Shown here piece after piece: positions 24,772 through 33,145 of a DNA stretch of 64,000 nt. The notes beneath the pieces were generated by a model, which did no database searches, was not told where the DNA came from, and saw only the letters and a program-made list of their open reading frames with translations. The stretch is from contig NZ_NSGF01000026.1 of assembly GCF_002294995.1 (NCBI RefSeq), forward strand, positions 1 to 64,000. Reading direction: 5' to 3'. Every line of letters starts with the position of its first letter. Position 1 is the first letter of the stretch. The DNA is from Mesorhizobium sp. WSM3860 (lineage in GTDB: Bacteria; Pseudomonadota; Alphaproteobacteria; Rhizobiales; Rhizobiaceae). Made by a program: the position numbers and the translations under genes.

Positions 24772-26148
24772 TCACAATCCCGGCGGCCTGACGAAACCGT
24801 CGGTGAGACGCGCCAGCGCCTTGGCCGCCGCCAGCAGCTTCATGTCCGAATGGCGGCGGCCGACGAGCTGGGCGCCGATCGGCAGGCCCTCCCGGTCGAC
24901 ACCGATCGGAATGACGGCGGCCGGATGCCCGGTCAGATTGAAGCGGCAGGCGTGGCTGAGCGCGCTCCAGTAGGGCGTCTCGATGCCATCGACGGGGATC
25001 GGCGCACCCATTTCGCGGTGGCGGAAGGCCGTGCACATCATCGCCGGGCAGACCAGCACGTCCCAATCGTCGAAGAAGCGCTCCCAGGCAGCGATGAATT
25101 CGTCGCGCCGGTTGAGCGCCTCGAGATAGGCAGCCAGCGAGGGCGAGGTTTCGCGCGGCTGCCGGAAGACCTGCGAATACCAGGTGATGAGATCGGAAAA
25201 CAGCGCCCGCTCGGCCGAAAAATCGTGCTGCGGCAGCGCCTGCGCCACCCGCGCGCCGCCGACCTCGATGGCGCCTGCCAAGCCTGCGATCGCGCCGGCG
25301 ATGTCGAGCGCGGTCGGCACTCCGGGGAATTCAGGCGCGAAGGCAACCCTGAGCTTCCTCAGCGGCGGCTCCGGCGCCTCGTCCGTCGCTACCGGCGGCA
25401 CTTCGGTATCGAGGCCGTCGGCGCCGGCGATGATGCGGTGCGCCAGGATGAGGTCGTCGACGTCGCGGGCCAAAGGCCCGATGTCGAACAGCAGGCGGAA
25501 GCTGCGCGGCATGTCGGGCGGATCGGCGTAGCTGCCGGTGATCGGCACCGTCGCCTGCGTCGGCTTGAAGCCATAGACACCGCACAGATGTGCCGGCACG
25601 CGGATCGAGCCGCCGGCATCGCTGCCGATCTCGAGCGGCACCAGCCCGGCGGCGACCGCGGCCGCCGCGCCGCCGCTGGAGCCGCCGGGCGTGCGGGTGA
25701 CGTCCCACGGATTGACGGTGCGGCCGAATATCGCGTTGTCGGTCTGCAGGTCGCGCAGCCTGGGCGGCACGTTGGTCTTGCCGATGATGACGGCGCCGGC
25801 CTTGCGCAGCCGCGCGGCAATCGTGCTGTCCGTCGCGGGGACATGATCGGCAAAGGCTTCCAAACCGACGGTGGTGCGCATGCCGGCTGTGGCATGGCCG
25901 TCCTTCAGCGTGACCGGCACACCGTTGAGCGGACCGACGGCCTCGCCGCGCGCGACCGCCATATCCGCGGCCTTCGCTCCGGCGCGGGCCGCCTCCTCGT
26001 CGAGGGTGACGATGGCGTTGAGAAGCGGATTGACGACAGCGATCCGGGCAAGCTGCGCCTCCATCGCCTCGACAGCGCTGACCTTCTTCTCGCGGATCGC
26101 CGCCGCCAGTTGCGAGGCGGTCAGGAAGGCTGTGTCGGAGTGGATCAT
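24772..26148 (-). CDS. amidase (amidase signature family)
   Basis: 458 residues. The catalytic triad of the family is in place: Lys82 in PVTLKDGH, the cis-Ser in TPGGSSGGAAAA (157/158) and the nucleophile Ser181 in SDAGGSIRVPAHLCG. It should hydrolyse a carboxamide to acid and ammonia in the cytoplasm; a Glu-tRNA amidotransferase role is unlikely because gatB/gatC are absent nearby. Length normal for a stand-alone amidase. Downstream of a heptamer-repeat region and not in an operon. Confidence 0.92.
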   Translation of the reverse strand: MIHSDTAFLTASQLAAAIREKKVSAVEAMEAQLARIAVVNPLLNAIVTLDEEAARAGAKAADMAVARGEAVGPLNGVPVTLKDGHATAGMRTTVGLEAFADHVPATDSTIAARLRKAGAVIIGKTNVPPRLRDLQTDNAIFGRTVNPWDVTRTPGGSSGGAAAAVAAGLVPLEIGSDAGGSIRVPAHLCGVYGFKPTQATVPITGSYADPPDMPRSFRLLFDIGPLARDVDDLILAHRIIAGADGLDTEVPPVATDEAPEPPLRKLRVAFAPEFPGVPTALDIAGAIAGLAGAIEVGGARVAQALPQHDFSAERALFSDLITWYSQVFRQPRETSPSLAAYLEALNRRDEFIAAWERFFDDWDVLVCPAMMCTAFRHREMGAPIPVDGIETPYWSALSHACRFNLTGHPAAVIPIGVDREGLPIGAQLVGRRHSDMKLLAAAKALARLTDGFVRPPGL

Positions 26149-26173
26149 GTGCAGGTTTCTCCCTGAGGGGGAG

Positions 26174-26241
26174 TGAGTGAATGGTGAATGGTGAGTGGTG
26201 AGTGGTGAGTGGTGAGTAGTGAGTAGTGAGTAGTGAGTAGG
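26174..26241 (+). repeat. tandem heptamer array (GTGAGTA/GTGAGTG/GTGAATG)
   Basis: About nine 7-bp units of TGAGTAG/TGAGTGG type in a row just upstream of the amidase gene. Its complement is at 26284-26346, so the two could pair into a long imperfect hairpin. Confidence 0.9.
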
Positions 26242-26283
26242 AGTAAAAAGGCGGATCTTAAGCCATTCTGATCTTCGATACCG

Positions 26284-26346
26284 CTACTCACCATTCACTA
26301 TTAACCATTTACCATTCACTATTTACTATTCACTATTCACTACTTC
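26284..26346 (-). repeat. tandem heptamer array, opposite orientation (CACTATT/CACCATT)
   Basis: About nine 7-bp units such as ACTCACC, ATTCACT, ATTAACC and ATTTACT, the reverse-complement type of the array at 26174. The 42 bp between them is AT-rich non-coding sequence. Confidence 0.9.
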
Positions 26347-26353
26347 CTTCCCT

Positions 26354-26956
26354 TCAATTCAACGAAAGCGCCGTCCGGAACTCCTTCGTGGTGTTGCGGT
26401 TCGGATAGGGCTCGTGCGGCACCGGAACGCCGAGATGGGCGCAGAGCGGCTCCCAGCCGTCACCGAGCTTGTGGATCAGCAGGCGCTCGGCCGGCACCGT
26501 CTTCAGCACCGCTTCGACATTGGCCTCATAGACGGCAATCGCATGCGCGCGGTCCTGCGGACGGCCGCCGAAGACCTGCTTCGTGATAAGGGCGACGCCC
26601 AACGACTCCTGATCCTGGCTGTCGATGACGGCCGGCAGGATGGTTTTTGCGAAACTCTCCCACCAGCTTTCGGGCGAGCGCCAGGTGAGGATGACGCGCG
26701 CCTCGGGGTAGGCCTCGATCAGCTCGCGCCAGTAATGCACGGAAGGCCAGTCGACGCAGGATTTATAACCGGCAAAGAGCCGATCCCAATCCGGCGCGGC
26801 GCCCCTGGCGAGCGCTCGCCAGAGCCGCTTCTGCTCCGCATGCGCCATGACCTCCGACATGTGATGGCACGGGCCGAAGCCGAGCATGGTCAGCGCCTCG
26901 CGCATTGAATCCGTGCCGGTACGGCCGAAGCCGGTTCCTATCACCCTGATGGTCAT
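26354..26956 (-). CDS. sulfotransferase family protein
   Basis: 200 residues from ATG 26956, after a strong GGGAGGAGGGGAG. The N-terminal P-loop-like GTGFGRTGTDSMREALTMLG binds the phosphosulfate donor in this family (Sulfotransfer_4 type), and VILTWRSPESWWESFAKTIL is the second cofactor site. It should transfer sulfate from PAPS to an unknown acceptor. Directly downstream of the VOC gene on the same strand (47-bp gap), so possibly co-transcribed. Confidence 0.85.
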   Translation of the reverse strand: MTIRVIGTGFGRTGTDSMREALTMLGFGPCHHMSEVMAHAEQKRLWRALARGAAPDWDRLFAGYKSCVDWPSVHYWRELIEAYPEARVILTWRSPESWWESFAKTILPAVIDSQDQESLGVALITKQVFGGRPQDRAHAIAVYEANVEAVLKTVPAERLLIHKLGDGWEPLCAHLGVPVPHEPYPNRNTTKEFRTALSLN

Positions 26957-27003
26957 TCTCCCCTCCTCCCACTTGTCTTCCCCGATGGTCCGCTGCGGAG
27001 CGA

Positions 27004-27900
27004 TCAACCTTCCTGAAGCACGAACCGCAGCCGATTGCCTTCCGGATCCGCCGTTTCCACGGCACCGCCGATCTTTTTCGGCGGCAGGTTGGCGGCATCG
27101 AGCCTTCGTTCCAGCGCAGCCAGCTCCTCGATCGATGCAAGCTCAACCGTGAAATGACCGAGGCCGGCGGAACCCGGTGGCGGCTCGCGCAGCTCGTCGC
27201 GCGCCCAGATGTTGAAGGCGACCATATGCGGCCGGCGCCCGGTGCCGCAGTCGAACATGCCGAAGCTCCTCGACTGGATGTGCGGGCGGAAGCCGAGCAC
27301 GCCGACATAGAATTCCATCAGTTCCTCCGGCGCGCGGGCGCGCATATGGATGTGGCCGATGACTGCGTTCGCGGCCATCCTCTGCTCGACATGGCCGGAA
27401 TTGCCGAGGTCGCGCAGCAGGCCTGGGACATCCAGCGGCTTGAGCCCGGAATGCGTGCTGCTGTCGGTGCCGATCAGCGCCACGCGGCCATCGGCCGATA
27501 CCTCTCGGCGCAGAAGGCGTTCCGGCGTGTCGAAGCAGATCTCGATGCCGTTGCCGGACGGGTCGGAAACATAGAGCGATTCCGAAACCAGGTGATCCTG
27601 GGCGCTGTAGCGCAACCCGGACGCCTTAAGCCGGGCGGCGGTGTGGGCGAGGTCGCGGCGGCTCGTCACATGGATGGCGACATGGAAGAGATCGCGCGAT
27701 TTCTGCGGCAGGGCGACGTGCGCTCCGGCGTGGAGCACGATCAGCTTCCGCCCGCCGGCGCCGAGCTCCGCCGTGGCGGGATCCTCGCCGAGGACCGCCA
27801 ATCCGAGCGTATCGCGCCAGACGATCAAGGCAGCCGGGATGTCGGTCACCCTGAGATGGACCGGCCCGAGACGGGTGGCTTGAGGCAACCCTTCGTCCAT
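27004..27900 (-). CDS. two-domain VOC protein (catechol 2,3-dioxygenase-like)
   Basis: 298 residues with two VOC modules: residues 10-130 (GPVHLRVTDIPAALIVWRDT, ending SDPSGNGIEICFDTPERL) and 155-297 (IGHIHMRARAPEELMEFYVG, GLGHFTVELASIEELA). This is the layout of extradiol ring-cleaving CatE/YfiE-type proteins. The last strand reads DPEGNRLRFV, where a metal-binding Glu is usual, so catalytic status is uncertain. Shares the strand with the sulfotransferase. Confidence 0.82.
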   Translation of the reverse strand: MDEGLPQATRLGPVHLRVTDIPAALIVWRDTLGLAVLGEDPATAELGAGGRKLIVLHAGAHVALPQKSRDLFHVAIHVTSRRDLAHTAARLKASGLRYSAQDHLVSESLYVSDPSGNGIEICFDTPERLLRREVSADGRVALIGTDSSTHSGLKPLDVPGLLRDLGNSGHVEQRMAANAVIGHIHMRARAPEELMEFYVGVLGFRPHIQSRSFGMFDCGTGRRPHMVAFNIWARDELREPPPGSAGLGHFTVELASIEELAALERRLDAANLPPKKIGGAVETADPEGNRLRFVLQEG

Positions 27901-28030
27901 CGTCGTCCGTCCGATTGCGGTCGGCGAACATATTAGCCGTGAACGATATTTCTGTCTCGCGCCAAGTTCGGGTTGACCCCTCCCCGGCGGGCGGCGACTA
28001 TTGCCCCGAAGCTTCTTGGGAGGAGATCAC

Positions 28031-28330
28031 ATGGACGAGACCGACCACTGGCGCAACATGGCGAGCGCGCCGCGGGACGGCAGTCGCATCCTGGTGACGG
28101 TGCGCTCGTCCGAACAGGGACCGGCCGAGGTCGACATGGCCTACTGGTCGCGCGCCGACCAGTTCGGCGAGGAAGGCTGGCGGGCGTCCGACTCCTCGCC
28201 GGGCCGCATTGTCGAATATGCCGAGCCGGAGCTGAGATGCTGGATGCCGCTGCCCACGGCGGGGCGAGGTTCGTTGCCCAGCCCCTGGGAAGGCGACGAC
28301 GTGCCGCTGGTGGATGGCGAGGGGATTTAG
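28031..28330 (+). CDS. small hypothetical protein (DUF551-like start)
   Basis: 99 residues from ATG 28031, which has a strong GGGAGGAG 6 bp upstream. The start WRNMASAPRDGSRILVTVRS resembles the 'W-x-x-MxSAPKDGT-x-ILV' start of DUF551-type phage and bacterial proteins, and the W-rich middle (MAYWSRADQFGEEGWRASDS) fits. Cytoplasmic. Function unknown. Confidence 0.7.
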   Translation: MDETDHWRNMASAPRDGSRILVTVRSSEQGPAEVDMAYWSRADQFGEEGWRASDSSPGRIVEYAEPELRCWMPLPTAGRGSLPSPWEGDDVPLVDGEGI

Positions 28331-28369
28331 GTCTCTCTTCGGCGATTGGCGAAGCGGCCGTGACAGCCG

Positions 28370-28425
28370 ATCTCCCCCCTTGCGGGCCCCTTGCGGGGGA
28401 GATGTCCGGCAGGACAGAGGGGGGT
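28370..28425 (+). repeat. mosaic palindromic repeat with 10-bp internal duplication
   Basis: CTCCCCCCTTGCGGGCCCCT then TGCGGGGGAGA: a CCCCTTGCGGG unit is duplicated in the first hairpin. The second hairpin TGTCC-ggca-GGACA is intact. Confidence 0.8.
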
Positions 28426-28476
28426 CGTCCCACGTAGATCGCCGACGTGGGAAGGACGCTGGCGCTCGACGTTAGA

Positions 28477-28525
28477 CGACCCCCTCTGCCGCCTTCGGCG
28501 ACATCTCCCCCTCAAGGGGGGAGAT
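28477..28525 (-). repeat. mosaic palindromic repeat, GCCGCC/GGCGAC type, inverted
   Basis: GACCCCCTCTGCCGCC-ttc-GGCGACA followed by TCTCCCCCTC-aa-GGGGGGAGA. It faces the copy at 28370; a short module lies between them. Confidence 0.8.
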
Positions 28526-28537
28526 TAGCAACGCGCC

Positions 28538-28852
28538 CTACCCCACCGCCACCATCACCGCTCCCGCCTCCACCTTCGCCGGATAGGTCCGCAGGTTGAT
28601 GCAGGGCGGCAGGCGTTTTGCCGCTCCGGTGCGGTAGTCGAAGGCGCCGGCGTGCTTTGGGCATTCGACCTCGTAGTCCATGACCAGGCCGTCGGCGATG
28701 TGCACCGCCTCATGCGTGCAGAGCCCGTCGGTGCAGAACACCTCGTCGTCGGGCGAGCGGAAGACGGCATAGGTCTTGCCGCCATGGTCGAAGCGGCGGG
28801 CGCCTTCCTGTTCGATGTCGTCGAGCCCGCAGGCCCTGATCCAACCGGTCAT
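28538..28852 (-). CDS. Rieske [2Fe-2S] ferredoxin (MocE-like)
   Basis: 104 residues from ATG 28852. The Rieske cluster ligands are complete: Cys45-Thr-His47 (GLCTHEAVHIADGLV) and Cys64-x-x-His67 (VECPKHAGAFDYRTG). Size and spacing are those of soluble ferredoxins that feed electrons to oxygenases, including MocE of rhizopine catabolism. Last gene of a same-strand group; the likely partner is the di-iron protein encoded at 29995. A reductase is not visible in the window. Confidence 0.9.
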   Translation of the reverse strand: MTGWIRACGLDDIEQEGARRFDHGGKTYAVFRSPDDEVFCTDGLCTHEAVHIADGLVMDYEVECPKHAGAFDYRTGAAKRLPPCINLRTYPAKVEAGAVMVAVG

Positions 28853-28881
28853 TTTTCTTCCCTTCACATCGCGGCGAACCC

Positions 28882-28908
28882 ATCGGGCGGCGAAGCCGGC
28901 CGCCCGAT
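28882..28908 (-). terminator. stem-loop after the binding-protein gene
   Basis: ATCGGGCGGC (28882-28891) pairs perfectly with GCCGCCCGAT (28899-28908) around a 7-nt loop, between the binding-protein stop and the ferredoxin start. No T-run follows, so it is more likely an attenuating or mRNA-protecting hairpin than a full terminator. Confidence 0.55.
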
Positions 28909-28917
28909 GATCCGGGT

Positions 28918-29880
28918 CTAGTTCTTGTCGAGGTATTCCGCCGCATTTTCCGGCGTCACCAGCTCGAAAGGCACATAGACCACGCGGTCGACCTTCTCGC
29001 CTTTGGCGAGCGCGAGCGCCGCATCGACACCGCCTCCGCCCTGGCCCTTGGCGTTCTGGAACACCGTGACCGAGAGCTCGCCGGCCTTCATCGCCTGCAG
29101 GCCGTCCTGGGTGGCATCGATGCCGCCGACCACGACATTCTTCAGGTCGACCCCGTTGGCCTTGAGCGCCAGGATGGCGCCGATGGCGGATTCGTCGTTG
29201 TTGGCGATGACGGCGTCGGGTGCCGGGCCGGCGGTCAGCCAGTTGGTCATCAGGTTCTGCGCATTGTCGCGCGACCATTCGGACGACTGCTTGTCGGTGA
29301 CCTTGATGAAATTGCACATGTCGGTCGAAAAGATCTGCTCGACATCCTTGGTGCGCTGGAGCGCCGCCTGATGCACGAGGCTTCCCATGATGATGTAGGC
29401 CGTGGCGCCGGCCGACTTGCCCTTGGCGCGCAGCATCTTGCAGACCTCGAAAGCTTCCAGCGTGCCGGACTCGACCTCGTTCGAGCCGACATAGACCTGT
29501 TTCTCCGGCAGGTTCTTCATGTCCGACGGCTCGAGGTTGACGAAGACCAGCGGAATGCCGGCCTTGGCGGCTTCCTCGCTGATGGTCTTCGAGGCATTGG
29601 TGTCGACCAGCGTGACGATGATGGCGTCGACGCCGCTGGCGATGAAATTCTTGACCTGGTCGAGCTGCTTGGCGACGTCGTTCTGCGCGTCCTCGACCTG
29701 GATGTCGGCGCCCTTCTCCTTGGCGCGGGCCTGCATGCCATGCATCAGCAGCGTCTGGAAATTGTTGTCGAAGTTGACGATCGAGACGCCTAGCTTGGCG
29801 GCAAAGGCGCCGGTCGAGACAGTCGCGAACGCGGTCGTCATCAAAGCGGCGAGCGCCGTCGAGATGAGAAGTTTCTTCAC
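28918..29880 (-). CDS. periplasmic sugar-binding protein (RbsB/MocB type)
   Basis: 320 residues from GTG 29880, with GGAGG 7 bp upstream. Signal peptide KKLLISTALAALMTTAFATV ending at AFA. The mature protein is a type-1 periplasmic binding protein: LGVSIVNFDNNFQTLLMHGM, SGVDAIIVTLVDTNASKTIS, AVIANNDESAIGAILALKAN and VVVGGIDATQDGLQAMKAGE are hallmark segments of the ribose/inositol/rhizopine group. No permease or ATPase gene is next to it, so it is an orphan here. Followed by a stem-loop. Confidence 0.9.
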   Translation of the reverse strand: MKKLLISTALAALMTTAFATVSTGAFAAKLGVSIVNFDNNFQTLLMHGMQARAKEKGADIQVEDAQNDVAKQLDQVKNFIASGVDAIIVTLVDTNASKTISEEAAKAGIPLVFVNLEPSDMKNLPEKQVYVGSNEVESGTLEAFEVCKMLRAKGKSAGATAYIIMGSLVHQAALQRTKDVEQIFSTDMCNFIKVTDKQSSEWSRDNAQNLMTNWLTAGPAPDAVIANNDESAIGAILALKANGVDLKNVVVGGIDATQDGLQAMKAGELSVTVFQNAKGQGGGGVDAALALAKGEKVDRVVYVPFELVTPENAAEYLDKN

Positions 29881-29994
29881 GGGTTTCCTCCCTCTGGATC
29901 TGGAGTGCCGGCTCACTCCTGTCTTGTTCGCCGGCCCTTTCGGGATCGTTGAAGTCGGCGGCTCAGGCCGGCCACATGGCTTTCTCTGCGGCCG

Positions 29995-31002
29995 TCATTT
30001 CGCAGCGGCGTTGGCGCGCGCCTTCTTCTTCTCGTAGCGGGCCTGCATGCGGGCCTCGCCGTCCTTGCTGCCGTCGTGGAAAGTGCCGAACCAGCGGTCG
30101 AACGGGATCAGGCCGTCGCCGTAGTTCACCTCGAAATATTTGTGGTGCAGGTAGTGGATATAGGCGTGGCTATCGACCGATCTGTCCTCGCTCAGTTCCA
30201 CCTTGTCGAAGCCGACATGGCCCGGGATCGCGCCGAAGCCGGCATAGTGGAGCTGGTAGAGCGCCAGCAGCGGGTTGGACGGAATGATCAGGTGCCAGAA
30301 GGCGACGCCGAGATAGCCGAGCTGCTCCACCGGATGCATCGACAGCGACGACCAGGGCGACGGGTTGACCGAATTGTGGTGCACCGAATGCACCCATTTG
30401 TAGAGCGGCCCCCAGTGGATCGTCCGGTGCAGCAGGAAGAAATGCGTCTCGTGGATGATCGGCACCACCAGCGCCAGGCAGAACAGGTAGACGGGGTGCT
30501 CGGCGAAGCTCAGCCACGGCGCATAGCCGTTGGCGTAGGCATAGAGGATCGCCACCTCGATCGCGGTCCAGATCGGCATGCCGGTGCCGAAGGTGCGCAG
30601 CATGTTGTCGATGTTCTGGTTCTCGAAGAAGAAGGCTTTGCTCTTCTGCTCCGAGGGCCATTTGCCGTTGTATTTGAAGCGGTTGCCCTGGGCTCTCAAA
30701 GCGTAGAGTCGAAGCTCGAAGGCGCCGAAGAAGATAAGCAGTGCTGCGCAGTTGACGATGAACAGGCGCAGGATCCAGCCGACGGCGAGGGTCTTCATCG
30801 TCTCGACGTCAGGCAGCACGTAGCGCCACCACACCACTGCCGAGAGGGCGAAGAGCAGGTTGTAGGGCAGGAAATAATGCGGCAGCCACTTCAGCAGCGC
30901 CAGCGGGCGCGGCGGAAAGGCGAAGAGCGGCGCGGTGCCGGCCGGTTCGTTCGGGGCCCAATCGCCCCTCTTGTTGCGCGTGCCGTATTGCAGGTCGTCC
31001 AT
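29995..31002 (-). CDS. sterol desaturase/fatty acid hydroxylase superfamily protein
   Basis: 335 residues, membrane di-iron oxygenase. It has several hydrophobic segments and the His boxes of the superfamily: HRTIH (192-196), HSVHH (205-209) and HYLHH (283-287), with additional His at 184/187. Such enzymes hydroxylate or desaturate a substrate using O2 and electrons from a ferredoxin, and a Rieske ferredoxin gene lies in the same group. MocD of the rhizopine pathway is also described as a His-box oxygenase. The C-terminus is very basic (RYEKKKARANAAAK). It starts 8 bp after the PanB-like gene. Confidence 0.88.
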   Translation of the reverse strand: MDDLQYGTRNKRGDWAPNEPAGTAPLFAFPPRPLALLKWLPHYFLPYNLLFALSAVVWWRYVLPDVETMKTLAVGWILRLFIVNCAALLIFFGAFELRLYALRAQGNRFKYNGKWPSEQKSKAFFFENQNIDNMLRTFGTGMPIWTAIEVAILYAYANGYAPWLSFAEHPVYLFCLALVVPIIHETHFFLLHRTIHWGPLYKWVHSVHHNSVNPSPWSSLSMHPVEQLGYLGVAFWHLIIPSNPLLALYQLHYAGFGAIPGHVGFDKVELSEDRSVDSHAYIHYLHHKYFEVNYGDGLIPFDRWFGTFHDGSKDGEARMQARYEKKKARANAAAK

Positions 31003-31010
31003 GGCTGGTC

Positions 31011-31802
31011 TCACAGCGATTGAGCAAGGGTGAGGAAGCGGTCGTAGGCGGCATCGTCCATGTCCACCTGGTGCTTCGCTTCCGGGTAGCCGCCTTCGGC
31101 GACATCGCGGCCGAAGGCGCGGAAAGCACTGATGCGCTTTTCCTGCAGCTCGGCCTCCAGCGTGACGAAGTCGGCATAGCGCTTGGCATGGCGCGGATAG
31201 TGGCCGGTGTGGGTGCCGAGCACATCGCAGGAGAAGAGATACTGCGTGTCGCAAGCAGTGCCGCAGCCCATGCCCATCGTGATCAGCGGCGTCGAGCGGG
31301 TGATGTGATCGGCGAGCCTGACCGGCACCACCTCGACCTCGATGCAGGCCGCACCCGCATTCTCCAGGTCCTTCGCCGCGCGCAGCACCTTGAAGGCTTC
31401 TTCCGCCGTGCGGCCGACGGCGCGGAAATTCGTCCATGTGGCGCGGTTCGGCACCAAGCCGACATGGCCGGTGACGGGAATGCCTTCCGCCGCCATCGCC
31501 TCGATGAAGCGCGGCGAGTGCGATGAATAGACCGCGTCGGCGCCGCGCTTCATCATGGCGAAGCCCAGCCGCACCGCCTCCGAGGGCGACGCGACCGCGC
31601 CATGCGGCATGCCGACGGAGAGGAACGCGTGAGGCGCCGCCTGGCGGATCGATTCGAGATTGTGGTCGGGCTCGCAGGAAAGGATGACGATGTCGCAGGC
31701 GACCGCGGCCGCCGCCTCGGCCGGCGTGTCGATATGCAGCTGCAGCCATTTCCTGCTGCCCTTGGCGCTTTGCAGGTCGTAGGCCGTCAGCCGTCTCGCC
31801 AC
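31011..31802 (-). CDS. PanB-like (ketopantoate hydroxymethyltransferase family) protein, divergent active site
   Basis: 263 residues from GTG 31802, after GGGAGGA. The TIM-barrel family is clear from IPVTGHVGLVPNRATWTNFR, AVGRTAEEAFKVLRAAKDLE and the catalytic-Glu region ACIEVEVVPVRLADHITRST. Metal and substrate ligands differ from true PanB: the usual GDS is SCEP, the ADMPF Asp is Gly (SVGMPHG) and the KLEG motif is YSSHS. It is therefore probably not a pantothenate enzyme; a related C-C lyase/transferase is possible. Together with the oxygenase 8 bp downstream it suggests a catabolic operon. No panC is nearby. Confidence 0.8.
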   Translation of the reverse strand: MARRLTAYDLQSAKGSRKWLQLHIDTPAEAAAAVACDIVILSCEPDHNLESIRQAAPHAFLSVGMPHGAVASPSEAVRLGFAMMKRGADAVYSSHSPRFIEAMAAEGIPVTGHVGLVPNRATWTNFRAVGRTAEEAFKVLRAAKDLENAGAACIEVEVVPVRLADHITRSTPLITMGMGCGTACDTQYLFSCDVLGTHTGHYPRHAKRYADFVTLEAELQEKRISAFRAFGRDVAEGGYPEAKHQVDMDDAAYDRFLTLAQSL

Positions 31803-31847
31803 CGGTGATCCTCCCGTTCGCGGGCGTTCGATCAGGTCTGGAAAAAT

Positions 31848-31934
31848 CCCCCTCACCCGGGTTGCAACCTCTCCCCTTGGGCAGAGGGACCCGCCTGCGC
31901 CGGTGCTGCGCCGCGGCCGGATGAGGGGGAGAGG
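31848..31934. repeat. second class of palindromic intergenic repeat
   Basis: CCCCTCACCCGG at one end and CCGGATGAGGGGG at the other form imperfect inverted ends of an about 87-bp element (with ACCTCTCCCCTTGGGCAGAG inside). It lies between lacI and the PanB-like gene and is unrelated to the mosaic family. Confidence 0.6.
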
Positions 31935-32008
31935 CCTGTCGTCTCCCGTTCAGGGGGAGTTAGCACCGCGAGGCCAGCCAAGGCTCGTGCTACCTTGATC
32001 AAATCAGA

Positions 32009-33115
32009 TCAAAGGTTCTCGGCGGTGAAGGTGATGAAGCGGATCGGCGGGTTGTCGACGGGAAGGTCGTGCAGGTTGAGCGCCGCCAGCACCAGGTCGA
32101 TGGCGCGGCGCGCCTGCGCCTCCGGCGCCTGGTCGAGCACGACATCCATCGTGCCGTCACGCAGGCCGCGGGTGCTGCGCTCGGTCAGTTCATGGCCGAC
32201 GAAGAAGACGTCGCGACCGCGTGGGTGCCGGCGCAGCACTTCGTTCAGCGCCGTGTTGGCGCCGCCGGCATTGTACAGGCCGGCAAGATCGGGCCAGCGC
32301 ACAAACGCCTCATGCAGCTGCTCGGCATTGCGGTCGCCATTGTCGAAACCGAACAGGGTGGCGACGGGCTCGAAATCCCGCCCCTCATCGATCAGATAGT
32401 CGGAGAAGCCGCGCACGCGGTCGCGGTGGACGCGATAGATCTGGCTGTGACAGATCGCGACCACCTTGCCCGGCCGCCGCTGCATCTTCGCCATCAGCAG
32501 CCCCGCCATGCGGCCCGCGGCGTAGTTGTCGATTCCGACATAGGTGCTCTTGGTGCCGGAGATCTGGGTGACGATCTGCACCGTCGGGATGTTTTCCGCC
32601 TCGAGTTTGCTGAGCGCGGCGCTCACCAGCGGATGGTCGGGCACGGCGAGGACAAGCGCGGCGCGCCGCATCTCCGGTTCGAGGATGCGTTTGGCGATCG
32701 CCGCCGGGTTGGCCTCGTCGAGAAAGGTGCGGTGGACGGCGATCGAGCGGTCGAGCGTCGCCGCGATGCGTTCGAAGGCGCGGGAGAGGCGCGCGAAGAA
32801 GGTGGCGTCGGGCCTGACAAGGATCACCTCGATGCGGATGACGCCGCGATGCGCTTCGGGGAGCCGGCGCGGATAATCGAGCGAGCGCGCCGCGGCGACC
32901 ACCTTCTCGACCGTCTCGGGGCGCACCCCGCCCCTGCCGTTCAAGACGCGCTCCACCGTCGCCGTGCCAACGCCGGCGCGGCGGGCGATTTCGAGGAAGG
33001 TGGGCTTCGGAATGGGCGGGGCTCCTGGGGACGCTGATTTGGTAAGGAAACAAAATATCCAGGCGCCAATCGATTTCCAAGGAAAGGGTAGCGCCCGCTC
33101 TGCCCTGCCGGTCAT
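32009..33115 (-). CDS. LacI family transcriptional regulator
   Basis: N-terminal LacI helix-turn-helix FLEIARRAGVGTATVERVLN plus hinge region RPETVEKVVAAARSLDYPRR, followed by a periplasmic-binding-protein-like ligand domain (about 280 residues) ending VDNPPIRFITFTAENL. It probably controls the same-strand sugar-binding/oxygenase genes downstream in response to a sugar. The start is unclear: ATG 33115 would add about 40 unusual residues and lacks a ribosome-binding site; an ATT at 33013, nine bases after AGGAG, matches the normal family start. Confidence 0.87.
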   Translation of the reverse strand: MTGRAERALPFPWKSIGAWIFCFLTKSASPGAPPIPKPTFLEIARRAGVGTATVERVLNGRGGVRPETVEKVVAAARSLDYPRRLPEAHRGVIRIEVILVRPDATFFARLSRAFERIAATLDRSIAVHRTFLDEANPAAIAKRILEPEMRRAALVLAVPDHPLVSAALSKLEAENIPTVQIVTQISGTKSTYVGIDNYAAGRMAGLLMAKMQRRPGKVVAICHSQIYRVHRDRVRGFSDYLIDEGRDFEPVATLFGFDNGDRNAEQLHEAFVRWPDLAGLYNAGGANTALNEVLRRHPRGRDVFFVGHELTERSTRGLRDGTMDVVLDQAPEAQARRAIDLVLAALNLHDLPVDNPPIRFITFTAENL

Positions 33116-33145
33116 CAGGAGATGGCGCCTTCGGCGAAGCTGCCA

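Noticed and set aside
26174-26346. Repeated short units considered as a CRISPR array
   Set aside because: Seven-base tandem units without spacers and facing arrays in inverted orientation; no cas genes nearby.
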